From positions 8,373,501-8,437,500 of the forward strand of contig NC_020126.1 in NCBI RefSeq assembly GCF_000331735.1: a stretch of 64,000 bases of DNA, in the 5' to 3' direction. The position numbers and the translations under genes are program-made. The notes below the pieces were generated by a model. That model was not told the DNA's origin. It did not search any database and saw nothing but the letters and a program-made list of their open reading frames with translations. Below, in pieces: positions 44,224 through 52,208 of the stretch (position 1 is its first letter; every line of letters starts with the position of its first letter). The stretch is from Myxococcus stipitatus DSM 14675 (lineage in GTDB: Bacteria; Myxococcota; Myxococcia; Myxococcales; Myxococcaceae).

Positions 44224-45063
44224 TCACTCCAGCGCCTGACGGCGCCAGTCCCGCCATTCCGAGGGAAGCTCCACCGGGAGCGTCCAGCCGTGAGCCCGCT
44301 GAATCGCCTTGTCGAGGAAGACGGGCAGCGTCGTCGGCACGTCGAGCTTGAGCTCTGACCTGAAGTGATTGAACAGGGCCATTCGCCCATCCAGGCGAAG
44401 GCCCGCCTCATCCAGCTTCGCGGCGGTCGCGCTCACGACATCGCCCACACAGAGCAAGCCGACGTCAGCGCACCGTCTGACGTCGCTCTTGGAAAGCGAA
44501 AGGGACTCGAGAGGGGTCAGGAGCACGTCTCGATGCGCCGCCGAGAGACGAGCGGGCGGAGGAGTGAGCCTGTACACCTCACGCCACTCGAGGCGCATGG
44601 TGAAGATGTCCAATGACTTGCGGACCTCGGCCGACAAGGGGTGACCCTGCGCGGCCATCGGCACCGTGCTCGCGGGGAGCACCAGCCCGTGCGTCCAGAA
44701 GTAGTTGATGACGAGCCCCAAGGGCTCTTCCCACGAGTAGAGGAGGGTCCACTCGGGCCAGTAGGGATGCAGCATGCGGTCGAAGGTCCACTCATCGACG
44801 AAGCCCACCGTCTCGTCGACGCGGATGAAACCAAAGTCCCCGCCGAGGACCAGCACCTTCCTGTCGAAGTCGACACACACGGCCGACCTCACGTCCTCGA
44901 GGGACTCCGAGGGCCTCCACCCCAGCGTGTCGCGAATCTCCGCGTCCGTGTACGCGGGCCCTCCGATGAGGAGCTCCAACGCCTGCCTTCCGTCATGGCC
45001 GTAGCGGAAGATTTCGGCCTTCCCGCCCTTCAGGAGGACGATGTTCGTGATGCGCCGGGGCAT
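44224..45063 (-). CDS. Unknown protein, paralogue C of a duplicated family
   Basis: The 279-residue protein starts MPRRITNIVLLKGGKAEIFRYGHDG. It is closely related to the product of 45519-46454 along its entire length (shared phrases EIFRYGHDG, ALELL-GGP, LGGDFG-IR, RLTPPPARLSA and VPTTLPVFL, ending in ELPSEWRDWRRQ). No signal peptide or membrane segment, so cytoplasmic. I cannot name the family. It begins three bases after the stop of the unrelated middle gene, so the three form a tight operon, order A-B-C. The GC is visibly lower than in neighbouring core genes, which suggests acquisition. An immunity-like role (paralogous copies guarding against related toxins) is one guess. Confidence 0.65.
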   Translation of the reverse strand: MPRRITNIVLLKGGKAEIFRYGHDGRQALELLIGGPAYTDAEIRDTLGWRPSESLEDVRSAVCVDFDRKVLVLGGDFGFIRVDETVGFVDEWTFDRMLHPYWPEWTLLYSWEEPLGLVINYFWTHGLVLPASTVPMAAQGHPLSAEVRKSLDIFTMRLEWREVYRLTPPPARLSAAHRDVLLTPLESLSLSKSDVRRCADVGLLCVGDVVSATAAKLDEAGLRLDGRMALFNHFRSELKLDVPTTLPVFLDKAIQRAHGWTLPVELPSEWRDWRRQALE

Positions 45064-45066
45064 GGC

Positions 45067-45627
45067 TCAGCCCTTCACTTCCAGGTGCACCATCTTCATC
45101 TCGAAGGAGAGGCTGAAGAAGTTCTGACCCAGGAAGGCTTCAATCACGTTGCTTTGGGTGTCATACCCACTCTCCTGCCACTCTTCGCCCGCCTCCATCG
45201 GCTCCCCCGGGATGAGCTCTCCCTCGTCGTCGCAGAGCCCGTTGCCGAAGCTCCGGAACCGGACTCGCTCTCCGTCGCGGAAGAGCGAGAACATGTACGT
45301 CCCCGACGAATCATCGAAGTGATACGCGAGCACCGCGCCGTGCTTCGAGCACTCCGAGAACTCGTCGACCCAGGCCTCCTGCTCCATCCCCAGGAACTTG
45401 CCCATGACGAGCGTCTTCCCATGGACGACAGCCACCGCATGGTCCCAGAACATGTTCTTGGTGGCCTCGTCGAGGTCGATGGGCTCATCGTGGGCAACCG
45501 CCCCGACGCCAATCGCTCTCAATGCGGCCAGGCCCGCCTCCCGCAGGACCTCGAACGGCTCCTGGGCCTTCCTGACGTCTCGGGTGAAGTCGTGGTCGAT
45601 GATGATGCCGCCGAAATTCCAACCCAT
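45067..45627 (-). CDS. Unknown protein between two paralogues (gene B)
   Basis: The 186-residue predicted cytoplasmic protein starts MGWNFGGIIIDHDF. It contains an AVAVVHGKTLVMGK stretch and YHFDDSSGTYMFSLFRDGERVRFRSFGNG, the kind of alternating beta pattern seen in SMI1/DUF6928-like or immunity-type proteins; I cannot confirm a family. The ATG 45627 has AAGGAG 9 bases upstream, which supports the start. It is overlapped by about 109 bases by the 3' end of paralogue A and ends three bases before paralogue C. It is not homologous to A or C. Confidence 0.65.
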   Translation of the reverse strand: MGWNFGGIIIDHDFTRDVRKAQEPFEVLREAGLAALRAIGVGAVAHDEPIDLDEATKNMFWDHAVAVVHGKTLVMGKFLGMEQEAWVDEFSECSKHGAVLAYHFDDSSGTYMFSLFRDGERVRFRSFGNGLCDDEGELIPGEPMEAGEEWQESGYDTQSNVIEAFLGQNFFSLSFEMKMVHLEVKG

Positions 45628-46454
45628 GTCGTGTCTCCTTCAACCCGACGCCAGTCCTTCCATTCCGGGGGGAGCTCCACCGGGAGCTTCCAGCCGTATG
45701 CCCGCTGGACGGCGTTGTTCAGGAAGACAGGCAGCGTCGTGGGCACGTTCAGCTTGAGCTCGTTCCGGAAGTAGCCGAACAGGATGTTTCGCGTCGCCAG
45801 CTCCATCTTTGACTCATCCAGCTCCGCGGCGGTCGCGCCCACGACATCGCCCACGAAAACCCATCGACTCGCGAACCGCTCCCGAATCCTCCAGGAATCA
45901 AGTCGGGTGAGGAGCACGTCTCGATACTCCGCCGAGAGACGCGCAGGTGGCGGAGTGAGTTTGTACTCCTCGCTCCACAGGTGAAAGAAGGTGATCTCCT
46001 CCAAGGAGTCGAGGAGATCTCCGGACACCGGATGATGCAGGTCCTCCACCGGCGGCCGGGTCGAGGGGAGCTCCAGTCCGTGCGTCCTCGCATGGAGAAA
46101 GGCCAGTTCCATGGCGTGGCATTCCGCATGGCGGACCGTCCACCCCGGCCAATAGAGAAGCAGCATGGTACGGAGGGCCCACTCACTGACGAAGACGCCC
46201 TCCGGGTCGGTCCGGATGAGACCAAAGTCCCCGCCGAGGACCAGTTCCTTCCGCTCGTAGTCCACACACGCGGAGGACCTCACGTCCTCGAGGGCTTCCG
46301 AGGCTCGCCACCCCCGCGTCTCGCGAATCTTCGAGTCAATGTACCCAGGCCCTCCGACAAGGAGCTCCAACGCCTGTTTGCCGTCGTGGCCGTAACGAAA
46401 GATTTCGGCCTTTCCGCCCTTCAGGATGACGACGTTCGTGATGCGCTTGGGCAT
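45519..46454 (-). CDS. Unknown protein, paralogue A, with frame run-on into the next gene
   Basis: The 311-residue protein starts MPKRITNVVILKGGKAEIFRYGHDG and is co-linear with paralogue C to the shared end PPEWKDWRR. After that it runs about 40 residues further in a Ser/Thr/Arg-rich stretch (ending near RRAWPH) that has no counterpart in C. The extra stretch is read from the first 109 bases of gene B in another frame, so either a stop was lost by a small indel near 45640 or long overlap is genuine. I use ATG 46454 from homology with C; the frame remains open upstream without similarity and there is no strong ribosome site. Function unknown. Confidence 0.65.
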   Translation of the reverse strand: MPKRITNVVILKGGKAEIFRYGHDGKQALELLVGGPGYIDSKIRETRGWRASEALEDVRSSACVDYERKELVLGGDFGLIRTDPEGVFVSEWALRTMLLLYWPGWTVRHAECHAMELAFLHARTHGLELPSTRPPVEDLHHPVSGDLLDSLEEITFFHLWSEEYKLTPPPARLSAEYRDVLLTRLDSWRIRERFASRWVFVGDVVGATAAELDESKMELATRNILFGYFRNELKLNVPTTLPVFLNNAVQRAYGWKLPVELPPEWKDWRRVEGDTTWVGISAASSSTTTSPETSGRPRSRSRSCGRRAWPH

Positions 46455-46561
46455 GGCTGCGAGACCCCTGGTGGCGAGTATCGAAACAATGACGGACTCG
46501 CGGCTCGAATGTCGCATCGGAGCCGAGTGAAACCTTCCGGGTCTCACTCCCCGCATGGGGT

Positions 46562-47497
46562 CTATCCACCCCGCCCCGCCTTCATCATCCCCTTTGCCAG
46601 GGCTTGCAGCTCCGCTCGCAGCCATTGACTGCGCGGCTCGGAGTCCTCGGAGCGGTGCCAGTACAGGTGCAGCTCCAGCCGGGGCAGTGCGAGCGGCATG
46701 GGCAGCAGGCGGTTGTCGAGCTCCGCGTTGATCTCCTCCGCCCGCCCGCGAGGCATCGTCAGGAGCAGGTCCGAACCAGACACGATGCGACACGCTGTCT
46801 CGTAGTGACGACAGCGCACCGTCACCTCGCGCTGATATCCCAGACGGCTGAGCACCAGGTCCTCCACCGCCAGGCCCGCGCGACGTGAAGACACCGTCAC
46901 ATGTCTCGCGGCCATGTAGGTCGCCACGTCCAGCTTCCTGCGCTTGCGGCTCACCACGCAGAACGCGTCGCGCGTGAAGGCCGTGTGCCGCAGTTCCGCG
47001 CTCGTGGGCTGCTCCACGTCGATGGCCAGGTCCAGTCGCCCCGAGGCCAATTCCCGCTCCAGCTTCGCGCGCTCCAGCCTCACGCTGCTCACGCGGGCCT
47101 CCGGGCTGACCTCTCGAAGCCTCGCCACCAACCGGGGAACGATGGACGGCTCCAGCATGTCGCTCATCGCCAGCGTGAAGGTGCCTACGTCCCGCGCGGG
47201 CTCGAAGCCTCGCGTGTGGTGGACGGCCTGCTGGAGCAGCAGGAGCGCCTCGCGAATCTCCGGGGCCAGCCGCTCCGCCAGCGGCGTGGGCGCCACGCCC
47301 CTGCCCTCCCGAACGAACAGCGGCGCGCCCAGTTGCTCTCTCAGCCGGGCCAGCGCGTGGCTCACCGCTGACTGACTGAGGAACAGCACCTCCGCGGCGC
47401 GCGTCAGGTTCCGCTCCCGGTAGACCACGTCGAACACCCGGAAGAGGTTGAGGTCCAGGGGCCCGGGCCTGGAGGCCGAGTCATGAACTGGGTTCAT
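46562..47497 (-). CDS. LysR-type transcriptional regulator of the adjacent acyl-CoA operon
   Basis: The 311-residue LTTR has an N-terminal winged HTH (about 14-72, LNLFRVFDVVYRERNLTRAAEVLFLSQSAVSHALARLR) and a C-terminal effector-binding fold (about 95-300). It is divergent from the acyl-CoA dehydrogenase operon across 91 bases. A perfect LysR-type palindrome (47481-47499) covers its own start codon, ATG 47497, so auto-repression and control of the divergent operon are both expected for this family. The effector is probably an acyl-CoA pathway intermediate; that is inference from the neighbourhood. Confidence 0.9.
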   Translation of the reverse strand: MNPVHDSASRPGPLDLNLFRVFDVVYRERNLTRAAEVLFLSQSAVSHALARLREQLGAPLFVREGRGVAPTPLAERLAPEIREALLLLQQAVHHTRGFEPARDVGTFTLAMSDMLEPSIVPRLVARLREVSPEARVSSVRLERAKLERELASGRLDLAIDVEQPTSAELRHTAFTRDAFCVVSRKRRKLDVATYMAARHVTVSSRRAGLAVEDLVLSRLGYQREVTVRCRHYETACRIVSGSDLLLTMPRGRAEEINAELDNRLLPMPLALPRLELHLYWHRSEDSEPRSQWLRAELQALAKGMMKAGRGG

Positions 47498-47499
47498 GA
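47481..47499. promoter_or_regulatory. LysR-type T-N11-A operator palindrome overlapping the lysR start codon
   Basis: TCATGAAC-TGG-GTTCATGA is a perfect 8-bp dyad with a 3-base centre (47481-47488 and 47492-47499). It contains TGAAC-N3-GTTCA, the T-N11-A core that LTTRs recognise. It covers the LysR start codon (47497-47495) and lies 90 bases upstream of the divergent GTG at 47589. A further TCATGA/ACATGA copy lies at 47494-47509, possibly an activation half-site. Confidence 0.7.
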
Positions 47500-47588
47500 C
47501 GACACATGACCAACATTCAGTGGATTCAACAAGAGCCGGGTGCCAAGGATGCTCTCCCACCTCACGCAGGACACAGAGGAGCCTCGCC

Positions 47589-48824
47589 GTGGACTTCGAG
47601 CCGAGCGCCAGAAGCAAGGACTACCTGGAGCGCGTGAAGCGGTTCATGCGCGAGCACATCGAGCCCGCCGAGCCGCGCTACCACCAGGAGATTCAAGCCG
47701 CCGCGCGCGCCGGTGACTGGAAGACGTGGCCGGTGTCCCAGGTGATGGAGGACCTCAAGGCCCGCGCCCGCGAGCAGGGGTTGTGGAACCTGTTCCTCCC
47801 CGACGAGAAGCTGGCGCCGGGCCTGTCCACGCTCGAGTACGCCCCCATCGCCGAGGAGACCGGGCGCAGCCTCATGGCCCCCGAGGTCTTCAACTGCAAC
47901 GCCCCCGACACCGGCAACATGGAGGTGCTGTGGAAGTACGGCACCGACGCGCAGAAGGAGCGCTGGCTCGAGCCGCTGCTCGCGGGCGACATCCGCTCGG
48001 TGTTCTGCATGACGGAGCCCGATGTCGCGTCCTCGGACGCCACCAACATGGAGGCCACCGCTGTCGTCGAGGGCGATGAAATCGTCCTCAACGGCGCCAA
48101 GTGGTGGTCCACCGGCCTGGGCCATCCTCGCGCCAAGGTCACCATCTTCATGGCCCGCACGCCCGACACGGGGGCGGACCGGCATCACCAGCACTCGATG
48201 GTCCTGGTTCCGCTGGATGCCCCGGGCGTCACCATCCGCCGCATGCTGCCCGTCTTCGGCGACTACGACGCGCCCCACGGCCATGGCGAGGTCCACTTCG
48301 AGAACGTGCGCGTGCCCGTGTCCCACTTCATCGGCGGCCCGGGCATGGGCTTCGAGATTGCACAGGGCCGCCTGGGTCCTGGCCGCATCCATCACTGCAT
48401 GCGCTGCATCGGCGCGGCGGAGCGGGCGCTGGAGTTGATGATTGACCGGGGCATGAACCGCACGGCCTTCGGCAAGCCCCTCCTCAACCTCGGCGGCAAC
48501 CGCGAGCGCGTGGCCGATGCCCGCATCGCCATCGACCAGGCCCGCCTGCTCACGATGTACGCCGCATGGAAGATGGATGAAGTGGGCGCGCTGGGCGCGA
48601 TGACGGAGATTTCCGCCATCAAGGTCGTGGCGCCCAATGTCCTCCAGCGCATCGTGGACGACGCCATGCAGATTCATGGTGGCGCGGGGCTTTCCATGGA
48701 CACGCCGCTGTCGGCATTCTTCGCCCAGGCACGCACCCTGCGGCTCGCGGACGGACCAGACGAAGTCCACAAGGGCGTCATCGCCCGCATCGAGCTGGCC
48801 CGGCGCGGTTTCTCCCGGAGATGA
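47589..48824 (+). CDS. ACAD10/11-type acyl-CoA dehydrogenase
   Basis: The 411-residue FAD flavoenzyme has the three-part acyl-CoA dehydrogenase fold. CMTEPDVASSDATNM and GAKWWSTGLGHPRA are the FAD/substrate-binding segments, and the C-terminal LADGPDEVHKGVIARIE is the signature of the ACAD10/11 (FadE-like) subgroup rather than of fatty-acid beta-oxidation enzymes. Start GTG 47589 has GAGGAG 8 bases upstream. It is first in a four-gene operon: the next start lies inside its own stop region (48822-48824 / 48827), so expression is coupled. In this subgroup the dehydrogenase works with an APH-type kinase on gamma-hydroxy acyl-CoAs, which fits the next gene. Confidence 0.9.
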   Translation: MDFEPSARSKDYLERVKRFMREHIEPAEPRYHQEIQAAARAGDWKTWPVSQVMEDLKARAREQGLWNLFLPDEKLAPGLSTLEYAPIAEETGRSLMAPEVFNCNAPDTGNMEVLWKYGTDAQKERWLEPLLAGDIRSVFCMTEPDVASSDATNMEATAVVEGDEIVLNGAKWWSTGLGHPRAKVTIFMARTPDTGADRHHQHSMVLVPLDAPGVTIRRMLPVFGDYDAPHGHGEVHFENVRVPVSHFIGGPGMGFEIAQGRLGPGRIHHCMRCIGAAERALELMIDRGMNRTAFGKPLLNLGGNRERVADARIAIDQARLLTMYAAWKMDEVGALGAMTEISAIKVVAPNVLQRIVDDAMQIHGGAGLSMDTPLSAFFAQARTLRLADGPDEVHKGVIARIELARRGFSRR

Positions 48825-48826
48825 CC

Positions 48827-49912
48827 ATGGCCACCCACGCCACCTCCACCGTCACCCTCGACACGCCCGGCTCGGTGCGCTCGGGGGAGGAGCTGAATGT
48901 CGCGGCCGTCGATGCGTGGCTGAAGCAGCAGGTGCCCTCGCTCGAAGGCACGCCCACGGTGACGCAGTTCTCCGGCGGCGCATCCAACTGGACGTATCGC
49001 CTCCTGTACCCCCACCGGGACCTCATCCTGCGCAGGCCCCCCTCGGGCACGAAGGCCAAGTCCGCGCACGACATGTCTCGCGAGTACCGCGTGCAGCAGG
49101 CGCTCAAGCCCGCCTACCCGTGGGTGCCGCAGATGGTGGGGCTGTGCCAGGACCCGACCATCCTGGGCACGGACTTCTACGTCATGGAGCGCATCGAGGG
49201 ACTCATCCCTCGCGCCCACCTGCCTCGCGGGCTGAACCTGGACCGGAACCAGACGCGCCAGCTCTGTCTCAACGTCATCGACAAGCTGCTGGAGCTGCAC
49301 GCGGTGGATGCGCAGGCCGTGGGCCTGTCGTCGCTGGGCAAGGGCCCGGGCTATCCCCGCCGTCAGGTGGAGGGCTGGTCGGACCGTTACGAGAAGGCGC
49401 GGACGTGGAACGTGCCGAGCTACCGCTACGTGCGCGACTGGCTCAAGGCCAACATCCCCGACGACAGCGCCACCTGCGTCATCCACAACGACTGGCGCTT
49501 CGACAACGTGGTGCTGGACCCGGGGGAGCCCACGCGAGTCATTGGCGTGCTCGACTGGGAGATGGCCACGCTGGGCGACCCGCTGATGGACCTGGGCAGC
49601 GCGCTGGCCTACTGGGTGGAGGCGGATGACACGTTCTTCATGCGGCTCACGCGTCGTCAGCCCACGCACCTGCCCGGCATGCTGCGGCGACAGGAGGTCG
49701 TCGAGTACTACCTCCAGCGCTCCGGCCTGAAGCCCACCAACTGGACCTTCTACGAGGTCTTCGGAATCTTCCGGCTCGCCGTCATCATCCAGCAAATCTA
49801 TTACCGCTATCACCACAAGCAGACGCGCAACCCGGCGTTCAAGAACTTCTGGACGCTGGTGACCTACTTCGACTGGCGCTGCAAGCGCATCATCGGGAAG
49901 GCAGGACGCTGA
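48827..49912 (+). CDS. APH-fold acyl-CoA hydroxyl kinase (ACAD10/LvaA-type phosphotransferase)
   Basis: This 361-residue protein has the aminoglycoside-phosphotransferase/choline-kinase fold. The N-terminal nucleotide-binding part has FSGGASNWTYRLLY and LILRRPPSG (Lys/Arg for ATP). The Brenner-type catalytic motif is CVIHNDWRFDN (H-x-D-x4-N), and the metal-binding Asp lies in GVLDWEMATLGDP. Adjacent acyl-CoA dehydrogenase makes antibiotic resistance unlikely; in ACAD10 and LvaA this fold phosphorylates the hydroxyl of gamma-hydroxyacyl-CoA. ATG 48827 is chosen because GGAG is 6 bases upstream, while the ATG at 48821 directly abuts that GGAG. The next gene starts at the stop. Confidence 0.88.
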   Translation: MATHATSTVTLDTPGSVRSGEELNVAAVDAWLKQQVPSLEGTPTVTQFSGGASNWTYRLLYPHRDLILRRPPSGTKAKSAHDMSREYRVQQALKPAYPWVPQMVGLCQDPTILGTDFYVMERIEGLIPRAHLPRGLNLDRNQTRQLCLNVIDKLLELHAVDAQAVGLSSLGKGPGYPRRQVEGWSDRYEKARTWNVPSYRYVRDWLKANIPDDSATCVIHNDWRFDNVVLDPGEPTRVIGVLDWEMATLGDPLMDLGSALAYWVEADDTFFMRLTRRQPTHLPGMLRRQEVVEYYLQRSGLKPTNWTFYEVFGIFRLAVIIQQIYYRYHHKQTRNPAFKNFWTLVTYFDWRCKRIIGKAGR

Positions 49913-50605
49913 ATGGGCGCTGTGTATCTCATCCGTCATGGACAGGCGTCCTTCGGCGCGGCGAACTATGACCAGCTCTCCGAGACGGGCTACGTCCAGG
50001 CTCGCGTCCTGGGCGAGGCCCTCAAGGCCCGGCAGACGAAGGTCGACACAGTCGTCATGGGGACGCTCGCCCGCCATCAGCAGACGGCGGAGACGTGCCT
50101 GAAGGCGCTCGGGACGGAGATCGCGCCGACGCGCATCCCGGGCTTCAATGAGTTCGACCACGTCGAGCTCATCGTCCGGCACACACCGCGCTATGCGGAC
50201 CACGCAGCCTGGATGGAGGACCTCGCCACGGCGCCGGACCCGCATCGGGCCATCCAGGACATGTTCGGGCAGGCCGTGGCGCGGTGGCTCGCGGGCCAGC
50301 ACGACCACGAGTACGCCGAGTCCTGGCCCGCGTTCCAGCAGCGGTGCATCCGGGCGCTCGACTCGCTCATCCAGGACCTGGGGCCGTCGAAGACGGCGCT
50401 CGTGTTCACCTCGGGCGGCCCCGTCACGGCCATCTGCCAGCACTTGCTCCACATCCCGGACGAGCACGCGTTCCGGCTGAACTGGACGCTCGCCAACTGC
50501 GGCATCACCAAGGTCGTCTACAGCGACCGGGGCCACCACCTCTCGACGCTCAACGAGCACGCCCACTTCGAGGGACCGCACCGCGGCCTCGTCACGTACC
50601 GCTGA
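49913..50605 (+). CDS. Histidine-phosphatase-superfamily (phosphoglycerate-mutase-like) enzyme
   Basis: The 230-residue protein has the catalytic RHG motif at 8-10 (YLIRHGQASFG), ARHQQTAET with the second conserved Arg, the acid Glu in FNEFDHVEL and the second catalytic His in VFTSGGPVTAIC region (here reading TSGG rather than the usual SHGG). The His of the C-terminal part is therefore altered and activity may differ from canonical phosphatases. It starts one base after the kinase stop. In an operon that contains a kinase acting on acyl-CoAs, a partner phosphatase for a phospho-acyl intermediate or a regulatory role is plausible but unproven. Confidence 0.85.
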   Translation: MGAVYLIRHGQASFGAANYDQLSETGYVQARVLGEALKARQTKVDTVVMGTLARHQQTAETCLKALGTEIAPTRIPGFNEFDHVELIVRHTPRYADHAAWMEDLATAPDPHRAIQDMFGQAVARWLAGQHDHEYAESWPAFQQRCIRALDSLIQDLGPSKTALVFTSGGPVTAICQHLLHIPDEHAFRLNWTLANCGITKVVYSDRGHHLSTLNEHAHFEGPHRGLVTYR

Positions 50606-50616
50606 GGAGTTCCTCC

Positions 50617-51363
50617 GTGCGAAAGAACATCCTGATTACGGGCGCGAGCTCGGGGCTGGGTGAGGGCATGGCTCGGGAGTTCGCGGCGCGGGGACACCAC
50701 CTCGCGCTGTGTGCTCGTCGGACGGACCGGTTGGAGGCGCTGCGCTCGGAATTGCTGGCGAAGCACCCGGGCCTTCACATCTCCGTGCGCGAGCTGGATG
50801 TGAACGAGCACGAGCGCGTGTTCGAGGTCTTCAACGCCTTCGCGGAGGACCTGGGGAGCCTGGACCGCATCATCATCAACGCGGGCATCGGCGTGGGGAA
50901 GCGGCTGGGCACGGGCAACTTCGCCACCAACGTGAAGACGGCGCAGACGAACTTCGTGGCCGCCGTCGCGCAGTGCGAAGCCGCGGTGGGCATCTTGCGC
51001 AAGCAGGGCCAGGGGCATCTGGTCACCATCTCGTCGATGAGCGCGATGCGCGGGTTGCCTCGCCACCTCACGGTGTACGCGGCCACCAAGGCGGGGCTCG
51101 CGACGCTGACGGAGGGCATCCGCGCCGAATTGCTCGGTACGCCCATCAAGGTCTCGACCATCTATCCCGGCTACATCCACACAGAGCTGAACGCGGGGGC
51201 GAAGAAGCTGCCGTTCGCCGTGGATGCGGAGAAGGGCTCACGCGCGCTGGTGAAGGCCATCGAGCGCGAGCCGGTGAGCGCCTACGTCCCCGGCTGGCCC
51301 TGGACCGTGGTGGGGTTCTTCCTGCGCAACCTGCCGCTCGAGCTCGTCGCGAAGATGTCCTGA
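50617..51363 (+). CDS. Short-chain dehydrogenase/reductase, last gene of the acyl-CoA operon
   Basis: This 248-residue classical SDR has the NAD(P) motif TGASSGLG (8-15), INAG near 90, catalytic Ser in ISSMSA and YAATK (Tyr-x3-Lys). The C-terminal stretch WPWTVVGFFLRNLPLEL could be a membrane-associating helix. Start GTG 50617 with GAGGAG 8 bases upstream, 11 bases after the phosphatase stop. By analogy with LvaD it could reduce a 4-ketoacyl-CoA to the 4-hydroxyacyl-CoA that the kinase then phosphorylates. The operon ends here; the next gene is convergent with three bases between. Confidence 0.9.
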   Translation: MRKNILITGASSGLGEGMAREFAARGHHLALCARRTDRLEALRSELLAKHPGLHISVRELDVNEHERVFEVFNAFAEDLGSLDRIIINAGIGVGKRLGTGNFATNVKTAQTNFVAAVAQCEAAVGILRKQGQGHLVTISSMSAMRGLPRHLTVYAATKAGLATLTEGIRAELLGTPIKVSTIYPGYIHTELNAGAKKLPFAVDAEKGSRALVKAIEREPVSAYVPGWPWTVVGFFLRNLPLELVAKMS

Positions 51364-51366
51364 GCA

Positions 51367-52116
51367 TCAGGAAGTCGCGAAGACCTCGTCGAGGAAGGCG
51401 AGCATCGAGGCCCACGAGCGCCTGGCCGCGTCCGGGTGGTACTGGAGCCCTGCCTCGCGCTTGTCGAGCCCCGGGTACGTGAACGCATGCATCGCGTGGC
51501 CGTGGGCGTGGAGCTGCCAGTCTGCCCTCGCATCGGTCAGCTCACGCGTCAGCGCCAGCACGTCCTCGACAGGTGCCGTCGGGTCTTCCCAGCCATGCTC
51601 GACGAGGACCTTCGCGGTGATGGGGGCTTGGACACCCAGCCTCGGTGGCTTGAGGACGCCGTGGAAGCTCACCGCGGCCTTCAGTCCTGGCACGGCGCTT
51701 CGCGCGAGGTCCAACGCGCACAGTCCTCCAAAGCAATAGCCCACCACCGCGACACGCTCGGGGTCGATGAGTGGATGCCTCCGTGCGGCCTCGAACCCGG
51801 CCACCATCCGCTGGCGCAGCAATGCGCGGTCGGCCATCAAGGGCCCCATCAAGTGGGAGTTGTCGTCCGTCACTCCCCCGCGCACGCCCTTGCCATACAC
51901 ATCCAGGGCAAGACACACGAAGCCCAGCGTCGCGAACTCCTCCGCCTTCGCGCGCATCGGCTCGTTCAGTCCATCCCACGCGTGGGCCAGGAGCACGCAA
52001 GGTCTGCGGCCTTCCTTCCGTGCGTCCCACGTCACATACGCCTCACACAGCGTTTCGCCCGCGCGGTACTCCAGGTGCTCACCGTGGACGCCTTCCTGTC
52101 TCTGCCATGAACTCAC
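51367..52116 (-). CDS. Dienelactone hydrolase family protein
   Basis: The 249-residue alpha/beta hydrolase has the family triad: Cys128 in VGYCFGG, Asp178 in EHGWEDPT and His210 in HAMHAF. Cys as nucleophile is the mark of dienelactone hydrolase, which opens dienelactone in chlorocatechol breakdown; many paralogues have other ester or lactone substrates. I place the start at GTG 52116 because GGAAGGGAG lies 7 bases upstream. The ATG at 52134 has no ribosome site. It sits convergent to the gamma-hydroxy acid operon; a gamma-lactone substrate would be a neat link but is not shown. AraC gene upstream is on the same strand. Confidence 0.88.
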   Translation of the reverse strand: MSSWQRQEGVHGEHLEYRAGETLCEAYVTWDARKEGRRPCVLLAHAWDGLNEPMRAKAEEFATLGFVCLALDVYGKGVRGGVTDDNSHLMGPLMADRALLRQRMVAGFEAARRHPLIDPERVAVVGYCFGGLCALDLARSAVPGLKAAVSFHGVLKPPRLGVQAPITAKVLVEHGWEDPTAPVEDVLALTRELTDARADWQLHAHGHAMHAFTYPGLDKREAGLQYHPDAARRSWASMLAFLDEVFATS

Positions 52117-52208
52117 TGTGTCGCTCCCTTCCATCCGTCATGAAGGAGCGCCAGCCTGGCGAGAACTCACGAGTGCGTATTGAACAAATGCGACATGACC
52201 CGGCCGCT

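Noticed and set aside
48827..49912. Aminoglycoside resistance gene
   Set aside because: The fold is APH-like, but it is coupled to an acyl-CoA dehydrogenase and matches acyl-CoA kinase relatives.
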